Origin: a bacterium
GTDB taxonomy: Bacteria > Planctomycetota > SZUA-567
Direction: 5' to 3'
NCBI GenBank assembly: GCA_003249795.1
Contig: QKHZ01000287.1
Span: 1-63,395 of the forward strand
DNA length: 63,395 nt
Position 1 is the first letter of the stretch, and each line of letters begins with the position of its first letter. A model generated the notes under the pieces. It was not told where the DNA came from and made no database searches. It saw only the letters and a list, made by a program, of their open reading frames with translations. Positions 56,593 to 63,395 of this stretch are shown here, piece after piece. The position numbers and the translations under genes are program-made.

Positions 56593-59238
56593 ATGTTTAG
56601 AAAATGTGCTGTGGTGGCGCTGTCTCTTCTCATTGGTTTGTCAGCCGTTGTGTCGTTTTCCTCAGAGGCACCGAAAGACAAATCTGCGGAGATTTTCAGA
56701 TGCGAGTTTAACGGGCCCTACCAGCGTAGTGGCGAAAACGGAAAGGATACATTTCCTGAGAATTGTTCGAACAACTATGCTTGGGGAAAGAAAGATATTA
56801 CACTAAAGATCTTTTCCGACGAATCCGGTAATGATACACAGGTGGCAGATATTCACAGCATCAGTTCCGGCGCGTTCCAGTTTTTTGTACAGGGATTCTC
56901 CGTCTGGCGGACGAATTATTACCGGGTCAGCTTTCGGATGAAAGCGGAGAACTTCGGCGGTAACGTCAGCGCCGTGATCCGTAAAATCCAGTATCCATGG
57001 ACAGAATATGTTAAAGGTATAACGTTTTTCCCAACAACGGAGTGGAAGACCTATTCATTCAGCGGGATCTCAAGTGGGGATGCAGACTCAGACTTTGGCG
57101 TCATGATCAGCACAGGCAGTACCGGCCGCCTCTGGTTTGATGATGTTATCGTCGAGAGATTCAAGACCGATCCTGATGCGGAAAAGATTATCCGAAAACC
57201 AGTTTCCGGAAACCTGTTTCCACGGTCGTCATTTGAGGGTGAATCCGATTATTTCTGGTGCTCAACTACTTATCCAAAGAAAAACAAACCTGACGGATTT
57301 ATGGAAGACCCCCAGATTTACCGGACTGAAGACGGAAAGTTCGGAACACATTGCCTGGCGTTTCCGAGTGCTGAAAACCCATCTGATGTCTGTATGAGAA
57401 GCTATCAGGTTCCGGTCTGCCCAGGGGAGAGTTATCGCTTCTCTTTCTGGGCCAAAAACCCGAATCCGAATGCACAACTCAGAGCCGGAATTATCGGCAG
57501 CGGAATAAACAAGACCATTGCCAGCAAATCTTTTGAGACAAGCCCACTTTGGCAGCGGTACGAACTCCCGGTCAAAATTCCAGAACACATTACAGACGCC
57601 TATGTCAGTATGAGCAGCAAGGAACAACAGGGGACATTCCTTCTCGATGGTTTTTCATTCCGTCTGGCGTCCGACAAAGTTACAGGTGAATATGAACCTG
57701 CACGCCCGTACGAGTTGTGCGTAAGCACGCCACAAGTACGGGGGAACCTCTTTCGCTGGGGCGAAAAAATCCCCCTCATTCTTTCTTGTTATCCAGCCTC
57801 AAATGCGACAGCGAATGAACCTCTCCATGCAAAACTGCGGGTAACAGGCTACCCGGATTCCCTTCTCCATGAATCCGATGTCGAACTTGAATGCAACATG
57901 TCGATTAAGACAGAACTGGACTCCGCCTATAACGGCATCCTGCGGATTGAACTGGTTCCGAAAGACTCGTCAAAAGCTGCTCCCAGTGAAATCATTGCCG
58001 CACTATTACCGGAACCGAGATGTGTCGGTGAAAACAGCTTCTTCGGCAGTCACATCACGATTAACCCTTACTTCATGAATTACGCCAAACAGATCGGGAT
58101 CAAATGGATCCGCCTACATGATGCTGGAATTTTGGCAAAATGGAGCGTCTCCGAACCGGTTCAAAATGAGTTCTGCTGGTATGACCGACAGGTTGACGCG
58201 CTGAAGCAGCATGGGTTTTTCATCCTTGGGCTACCGGACGACTCGGGCTTGCCGAAGTGGGCTGTCGATGAGAACAGCACAAATGCGGTAATTGCAAAAG
58301 CTGATGCTTTCAGAAAACATTGCAAAGCGCTTGCGAGTCATTATGCCGGAAAGATTGATCACTGGGAGGTTTGGAACGAACCTTACATGAATTACTTTTT
58401 TAAAGGCACACCTGAACAGTTCCGTGCAATCGGTCTGGCTGGTTCACAAGGAATTCACGAAGGCAACCCCAACGCAATGACACTGGGGATCTGCTCAGAG
58501 ATTGGCGGCCTTGATTTTGTGGAAAAAGTAGGCCCTGCCATATGGAATGATCTGAACGCTATTTCGTTTCACATGTACTTCAGTAATATCACAGGCAACG
58601 GCAAATTTACGTTTGCTGATGAGCTGAACAGCCTCCGCGCAACAATCGGCGCAAACGCTCCGGCACAAGCGTGGAATACCGAAGGCACACTTGGAAGCGC
58701 GGGGAAAAACAGTTTTTACAGTTTTCTTGGTGTTGATCCGAAGTTGAATGACATGGCAGTTGCATTTTCATCGCGCATGTGGCTGGAATCGGCCAAGAGT
58801 GGCATTGCCAAAACCTTTATCTATACCATGCACCAGAGTGATACGTTCATGTATTATGGCGGACTGAAAATGCTTATCGGCTTTGATCGTTCAATTACTC
58901 CTGCTGCAGCTGCAATGGCTGTCTGTGCGTGGTGCATTGACGGATTAACAATCACCCCATGCCCTGAAATCGACGGATTGCGGCAAGCTTACTTCACAGG
59001 AGAAGACAGGAACGTCTGGGTCGCATATGGCGATCCGTCCGAGGAAAGCGAACACACATTAAACATTGCAGCACTTCCTCATGAATACCAAGTGCTTGAT
59101 GTTATGGGAAATTCCCTTCGGAATAAGGATCAGACGGAAGATAAAATCCACATTGGTGTAAATCCTGTTTATGTCCTGGCTCCCTCATCAACAGACGACC
59201 TTGTAACTACCTGTCAAAATGCGATAACCCAAGATTAA
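56593..59238 (+). CDS. Secreted clan GH-A glycoside hydrolase with carbohydrate-binding-like modules
   Basis: This 881-residue protein starts after AAGGAGAAAGC with a signal peptide (LSLLIGLSAVVSFSSEA). Two beta-sandwich modules resembling CBM4/9-type domains follow (about 30-190 and 195-360, e.g. YYRVSFRMKAENFGG and NLFPRSSFEGESDYFW). The catalytic barrel (about 470-800) has acid/base Glu596 in WEVWNEPY and nucleophile candidate Glu697 in AWNTEG, a pattern of clan GH-A families such as GH39 or GH5. It probably cleaves a plant or algal polysaccharide outside the cytoplasm. It follows the AbiEi/pseudopilin gene by 53 bases. The exact family and substrate are not determined. Confidence 0.8.
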   Translation: MFRKCAVVALSLLIGLSAVVSFSSEAPKDKSAEIFRCEFNGPYQRSGENGKDTFPENCSNNYAWGKKDITLKIFSDESGNDTQVADIHSISSGAFQFFVQGFSVWRTNYYRVSFRMKAENFGGNVSAVIRKIQYPWTEYVKGITFFPTTEWKTYSFSGISSGDADSDFGVMISTGSTGRLWFDDVIVERFKTDPDAEKIIRKPVSGNLFPRSSFEGESDYFWCSTTYPKKNKPDGFMEDPQIYRTEDGKFGTHCLAFPSAENPSDVCMRSYQVPVCPGESYRFSFWAKNPNPNAQLRAGIIGSGINKTIASKSFETSPLWQRYELPVKIPEHITDAYVSMSSKEQQGTFLLDGFSFRLASDKVTGEYEPARPYELCVSTPQVRGNLFRWGEKIPLILSCYPASNATANEPLHAKLRVTGYPDSLLHESDVELECNMSIKTELDSAYNGILRIELVPKDSSKAAPSEIIAALLPEPRCVGENSFFGSHITINPYFMNYAKQIGIKWIRLHDAGILAKWSVSEPVQNEFCWYDRQVDALKQHGFFILGLPDDSGLPKWAVDENSTNAVIAKADAFRKHCKALASHYAGKIDHWEVWNEPYMNYFFKGTPEQFRAIGLAGSQGIHEGNPNAMTLGICSEIGGLDFVEKVGPAIWNDLNAISFHMYFSNITGNGKFTFADELNSLRATIGANAPAQAWNTEGTLGSAGKNSFYSFLGVDPKLNDMAVAFSSRMWLESAKSGIAKTFIYTMHQSDTFMYYGGLKMLIGFDRSITPAAAAMAVCAWCIDGLTITPCPEIDGLRQAYFTGEDRNVWVAYGDPSEESEHTLNIAALPHEYQVLDVMGNSLRNKDQTEDKIHIGVNPVYVLAPSSTDDLVTTCQNAITQD

Positions 59239-59273
59239 ATCGCACGAACAATCATCAGAAAATACAAACATAA

Positions 59274-59312
59274 AAAATGTGGAAACCGCAAGTATAGTGG
59301 CTTCCACATTTT
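59274..59312. terminator. Bidirectional terminator between convergent genes
   Basis: A perfect 11-base-pair stem (AAAATGTGGAA/TTCCACATTTT) with a 17-base loop lies between the secreted glycosidase and the minus-strand unknown gene. It is flanked by A-rich and T-rich stretches. Confidence 0.85.
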
Positions 59313-59377
59313 CATTTCGTATAGGCAATATTCACGGCGTTAAAGAATTGAACGAATCACAGGTAATCACCAATTGA

Positions 59378-61765
59378 TTATGCGCTGTACGTGAGTTGAG
59401 CAGTCGCAACCGTTGGGGATGATGCAGTAACCCTGAACCAATGGGCACTGAAACCGTCCTGAAACGAATGGACAAACGTTTGTCCGGACAGAACCGTTAC
59501 TTTTGCATATTCACGAAATACGCCCGTATTATCAATATCCACTTCAAGCGAGAATGTTATATCCTTCCGGCTTTTATGCGTTAACTCCAACGTCTTCTTT
59601 TTAAATCCGGTCATCAAATACGGGTCTGACGGAACATCTGCCGCCACTGGAGAATTTTTCCATGGACCACCGATACCGGTTGGATCACCCAATGCCCACA
59701 GATCATCAAACGCCCCATACCATAAACCTCCAAAGACATGACCGTCCGGACTTGCGTTAGTTTTGGCACCAGCCAAAACCAGTAATCCACGCCAAACAAC
59801 ATAGTCAGAGATTGCTTTGTTATGAGAACAAATCGGACGCATCCTACGATAATCGGGTAAATTGCGTTGATCATAAGGCTCGGAAACGCCATACCGGGGC
59901 ACCTCATAAAAAGTAGAACCAATATTGGCAAGAAACCGTTCCTGCACCACCTCACGAACATCCCTCGCATTTTTCAGGCTTAACCCACTCGCTGATTTTG
60001 GGAAACGAAAACGCTGTCCATCGGCGCCAATGGCCCAAAATGAAGCCTCATCTTCAAAAACATGTTCCTTGATTTCGGCAGTATCCTGCACATCCTGCAA
60101 ATGCTCCGATGAATTGATCTGTTGAGAATCAAGCCGTTCATTAATTTCAAAATATTCGTTTTTTCTGTTCAGGAACTGAAGATTATGGTTGTGCACCGGA
60201 ACCTGAAGGATACCATGATTTGCGTCCTCTGAAGATTGAGCAAGCCCATCAAATATACACTCTTCAGAATTTATTTTCTTGCGTGCTGAATCCAGATGAA
60301 GACTGAAGGTGCAATAACAATCAGCATCTACAGACGCCCTCAACCATTGTGCACCGCATTCGGCAGGAGTCAGGATCACCGTAGCCAACTTTGCAGAAGG
60401 CACCTCAACTGTCATGTGATTCACCCACTCAGATCCGATATAGAGCTCAATTGTAAAATCAATTTCGCTTATGCTCTCATGGCAAATATAGATGCAGACG
60501 TTCTCATACCCATGAATCAGAAACGGATCAGAAGTCGTTGCAGCGTCTACCGGATCATTTTTCCAGATCTGACCATAACCTCGGCATGGCCCCCAATGCC
60601 TCATTGTTTCAAGTGACGTAAACTGAATATTTGAATGAGGGTGCCCAGGCACTGTCCAAGGAATCCCGATCCGGGATGTATCCTGACCTGCCAACACAAG
60701 TTTATCTTTCCAAAATGTGATATCGGGAATGATCCTCTGATAGGTGCATTGCGGAACAATTCCCTTAGGATTTTCAGAACAAAACGTTACCGGCCATTTA
60801 AACAATGTTCCGTGCATAAACATCAGCATCTGATTGCGAGTTATATTAATAAACCTAGGCCACTCGGTATATGAGCCATTCCAGCCGTCATACGTAAAAC
60901 TTCCTTTGGGAAGACGCCATGTCGACCATGCCCCATTCTCTCTCACCTTAATCATAACAGAGCGTTTGTCCCATCCCTGCGCCCAGATTGGCGCATCTTC
61001 CGGGGCACCAGCGCAAAGCCCACCGTAACTATTAATATCATTAAACTGGTTACGGCAAATCTCCCGCCATTCATTGCCATCCCACTCAGCCAGAACCCCC
61101 ATATCATCAGGATTGTACGTTGTCGATGTTTGCAGATAAGGGGTGACCTCGTCGATCGTCTTCAATGGCTCCCGGTAATGTGCCTGCCAATATGGGCTAG
61201 GAGCAATTTCCTCACCATTATGCGCCACGACTAAAACGCCCTGTCCCATATATGCGCCTTTGGCATGCCAGCCTGCAACCGGCTTTTTAAAAAGTAATGT
61301 CACTTCCAACGTATGCACATCGACTTCATATAAGGAGCATTCTTGAGAATAATAATAAACCCGATTTTCAGGATCAGACAGATGACGGGCAATAGCGGTC
61401 AGGCGGCCGGGGAGTTGGTTCCGATCAATCACCCGAACATCCCCATTCTTATCAATCACGTAACAACCAATAAACAATTGTTCAGATTCTTTGTGAATGA
61501 ATCGACCTGCATGAGTTCCGCCTACACTTTCCGGGCACTCATAAATATCCATCTGTTCGTTAACACAATACAGTTTATCATCGCCTTGATATAAATCGTG
61601 AGACGTATAAGTCAAGAACCAGAGTCTGTTCGCCCATGGCACAACCGCACCAATGCCACATTCAGGTTCCTGATAATATGGATCACTCGTGTCGTCCCCA
61701 TGATTCCAGGCTGCCAGATGCGGATAGATTCCTGATACATTCAAGTATTTGCCGTCAGTATTCAT
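59378..61765 (-). CDS. Unrecognised 795-residue protein with an internally duplicated module
   Basis: The ATG at 61765 is preceded by GAGGAA at about 7 bases and lies just past the stop of the GH36-like gene (61777), so the two are one transcript. There is no signal peptide. The N-terminal about 300 residues read like a beta-propeller (NRLWFLTYTSHDLYQGDDKLY, VIDKNGDVRVI, GVLAEWDGNEW). The later part holds two copies of a module: WKNDPVDAATTSDPFLIHGY near 420 and WKNSPVAADVPSDPYLMTGF near 710, each preceded by a LVLAG strand and followed by about 90 residues of beta-rich sequence. I do not recognise a family. Coupling with an alpha-galactosidase suggests glycan processing. Confidence 0.65.
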   Translation of the reverse strand: MNTDGKYLNVSGIYPHLAAWNHGDDTSDPYYQEPECGIGAVVPWANRLWFLTYTSHDLYQGDDKLYCVNEQMDIYECPESVGGTHAGRFIHKESEQLFIGCYVIDKNGDVRVIDRNQLPGRLTAIARHLSDPENRVYYYSQECSLYEVDVHTLEVTLLFKKPVAGWHAKGAYMGQGVLVVAHNGEEIAPSPYWQAHYREPLKTIDEVTPYLQTSTTYNPDDMGVLAEWDGNEWREICRNQFNDINSYGGLCAGAPEDAPIWAQGWDKRSVMIKVRENGAWSTWRLPKGSFTYDGWNGSYTEWPRFINITRNQMLMFMHGTLFKWPVTFCSENPKGIVPQCTYQRIIPDITFWKDKLVLAGQDTSRIGIPWTVPGHPHSNIQFTSLETMRHWGPCRGYGQIWKNDPVDAATTSDPFLIHGYENVCIYICHESISEIDFTIELYIGSEWVNHMTVEVPSAKLATVILTPAECGAQWLRASVDADCYCTFSLHLDSARKKINSEECIFDGLAQSSEDANHGILQVPVHNHNLQFLNRKNEYFEINERLDSQQINSSEHLQDVQDTAEIKEHVFEDEASFWAIGADGQRFRFPKSASGLSLKNARDVREVVQERFLANIGSTFYEVPRYGVSEPYDQRNLPDYRRMRPICSHNKAISDYVVWRGLLVLAGAKTNASPDGHVFGGLWYGAFDDLWALGDPTGIGGPWKNSPVAADVPSDPYLMTGFKKKTLELTHKSRKDITFSLEVDIDNTGVFREYAKVTVLSGQTFVHSFQDGFSAHWFRVTASSPTVATAQLTYSA

Positions 61766-61776
61766 GCATTGTTTCC

Positions 61777-63395
61777 TCAAAGAGTTTTGATATGTTCATA
61801 ACGTAACAGTTGCCAACTTGCTGGTGAGTTAAGATCAACCGGTAATTGACCACCCTGATCAATAGAAATTTCCTTCTCCGTTTTTCGAACCATATCTTTT
61901 AGAATGATCCGATTGCCTGAAAGGAAATTTACACAGATAGAATCGCTTGGGGGAGCATTTAACTCCCTGAACACCAGAACATACCCGATGTTTCCAAGGT
62001 GTGACTGAAAACCCGTTATACTGGCATTATCCGGTTCATCACCAATGGGATATACCGTCCCCTGATAAATATCCTGACGGCAGTTACGAAACAAATCAAT
62101 AATCGGTGCAAGCTGATCGATCGCCCGATCACTATAAAATTTTGTTTCAAGAAACAAAAGAGCTAGGCCCATCATTGCTGTTGCAAAACAATATGCGTGG
62201 GAGTATTTGGCTGCATCCGAAAAATCAGGGAGAATATCATCAACATTCTGCAAACTCAACTGCATCTTGCGTAGATTGAGATATTTTGAAAAATGCCAAC
62301 TCTGACGTAACGAAAGATAGGGTTCATAAATGATATGGCGAGATCCCATTTTCCCTTGTTTGCACATCTCAATATTTTGCGGGAACAATGTGCAATATTC
62401 ACGGGCGAAATAATATCCAAAACGCGGGTTTTGTTCTGTTAAATCAATATTCACCTGAATATCAGATGCCAATTCTGAAATCGCTTTGGCTTTCTGATAT
62501 ACCGCCATAAGTGCTTGCCTGCTGGTCGCGTTTATAAAATCCAATTTAACCTGCTTGAAATCACCCCGCCTTATATTTTCAACCATCTCGTCAAAAGAAA
62601 CATAATTAGGAAACCATATGCCCAACTTCACTCCGACTTTCTTTGCATATTCCCTTACAACATTCCAGCCATTCGGAAAACGGCTTATAGCCGGATGCCA
62701 TCCGAGAGCAGGATTATGCGGCGTTAATTCGCCATCCTCCACCTGCCAGCCATCATCAATCTGGACACAATCAATTCCAAGTTTTGCAGCTCGATCAATT
62801 TCGGCAAGAACATCCGTTTCATTTGCCGCTTTACGTGAGTAATCACCAGAACAACGACTTCCCCAGGTATTGGAAGTTATTGTTCCGTCTCTCTGAAAGG
62901 AGAACTTAAATCGTTTAGCATCGAACTCTTTGACAACGGTTTGACGACCGAGTATTTTTCCATTATAAACCAGACACCAGTTTGCCCAACAACGGCGAAA
63001 CTCTTTATCGTTAAAAGATAGTGGATCCTCGTAATGAGATTTTAGCCCCAACCCGGTTGATACGACACATGCGGAAAATACTTTAAAACTCCCTGTGTCG
63101 ACGCCACTCTGGTTAACACACTTATGCGATTCCTTAAGCAAGACCACACCAGAACCTGATACATTTTCAAGCGCGATCAAATTTGCCCAATCATAAACAT
63201 CGCAATTAGAAACCATACCGAGATGGGTCTCTTCTTTTAGAATAGAAAGATCTTTATGATAACGGTGCTGCGTGTCGTTGTAATATCCTGCCAGATGACG
63301 CGCATATGATTGCGTCTCAACCGGAAGACGTTCGGTATATGACTCAAGCAACCATCCCGGATAGCGACCCGGTTCATATTCATTTTTTACTTTAC
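61777..63395 (-). CDS. GH36-like alpha-galactosidase, partial (5' end outside window)
   Basis: The frame stays open to the right edge of the window (reading ...YEPGRYPGWLLESYTERL), so the start is not seen; at least 539 residues are present. The (beta/alpha)8 barrel signature is clear: GIDCVQIDDGWQ, LGIWFPNYVS and VKLDFINATSRQ, where the Asp of KLDF is the probable nucleophile of the GH27/GH31/GH36 clan D. NWCLVYNGK and a C-terminal beta domain (VYPIGDEPDNASITGFQ) are typical of GH36 relatives. No signal can be judged. It is followed by the unknown protein gene after 11 bases. It differs strongly from the other GH36 enzyme at 50609 and probably serves another galactoside. Confidence 0.78.
   Translation of the reverse strand, partial: KVKNEYEPGRYPGWLLESYTERLPVETQSYARHLAGYYNDTQHRYHKDLSILKEETHLGMVSNCDVYDWANLIALENVSGSGVVLLKESHKCVNQSGVDTGSFKVFSACVVSTGLGLKSHYEDPLSFNDKEFRRCWANWCLVYNGKILGRQTVVKEFDAKRFKFSFQRDGTITSNTWGSRCSGDYSRKAANETDVLAEIDRAAKLGIDCVQIDDGWQVEDGELTPHNPALGWHPAISRFPNGWNVVREYAKKVGVKLGIWFPNYVSFDEMVENIRRGDFKQVKLDFINATSRQALMAVYQKAKAISELASDIQVNIDLTEQNPRFGYYFAREYCTLFPQNIEMCKQGKMGSRHIIYEPYLSLRQSWHFSKYLNLRKMQLSLQNVDDILPDFSDAAKYSHAYCFATAMMGLALLFLETKFYSDRAIDQLAPIIDLFRNCRQDIYQGTVYPIGDEPDNASITGFQSHLGNIGYVLVFRELNAPPSDSICVNFLSGNRIILKDMVRKTEKEISIDQGGQLPVDLNSPASWQLLRYEHIKTL

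Noticed and set aside
46128..63395. Phage or transposon remains near the tRNA
   Set aside because: No integrase, transposase, terminal inverted repeat or CRISPR-type repeat array was found.

Overview
The window looks like a chromosomal segment of a Gram-negative bacterium, most likely from the PVC superphylum (Lentisphaerota, Kiritimatiellota or a relative). The clues are a pseudopilin with an H-x9-D[G/H] tail, PQQ-type beta-propeller proteins beginning with a DWPQWRGP-type motif, a UDPGP/UAP1-type nucleotide-sugar enzyme, and several alpha-galactoside-degrading glycosidases. The phylum is an inference from gene content; no rRNA is present.

The left two thirds (1 to about 46.2 kb) is GC-richer and mostly housekeeping. 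It holds a cut-off multispanning membrane protein, an FmdB zinc ribbon, a DUF1992 protein, a lone receiver domain, topA-tgt, two envelope-type proteins of unknown role, two large hybrid histidine kinases, a DEAD-box RNA helicase, dCMP deaminase, a UDP-sugar pyrophosphorylase followed by pgi, cobalamin-dependent methionine synthase, an alpha/beta hydrolase, wecB, an SGNH hydrolase, mgtE and tRNA-Tyr. Several intrinsic terminators and promoters with a TTGACA-like -35 box can be read directly.

The most striking segment is 30376-43486: nine same-strand genes, many with overlapping stop and start codons, behind one good promoter. They encode a secreted PQQ-type propeller, a double 4Fe-4S ferredoxin-like protein, a radical SAM enzyme, a DUF116-polyprenyl diphosphate synthase fusion, a prenyltransferase/cyclase-fold protein, a class II terpene cyclase with an intact DxDD motif, a second membrane-anchored propeller, and an ABC ATPase plus a large FtsX-type permease. 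No squalene synthase is present. I read this as a pathway that builds, cyclises, radical-modifies and exports a terpenoid lipid or cofactor of unknown structure.

From the tRNA-Tyr to the right edge the DNA is visibly AT-richer and encodes carbohydrate use. A minus-strand operon (GH36 alpha-galactosidase, SMP-30 lactonase, galactonate dehydratase-type enolase, short-chain dehydrogenase, KDPG/KDPGal aldolase) reads as alpha-galactoside breakdown followed by the De Ley-Doudoroff route, with a divergent AraC-type regulator and an operator-like direct repeat between them. The aldolase carries a one-base deletion, and no kinase is visible. Further right lie an AbiEi-like/pseudopilin fusion with its own internal start, a secreted clan GH-A glycosidase, an unrecognised 795-residue protein with an internal duplication, and a GH36-like alpha-galactosidase cut by the window edge.
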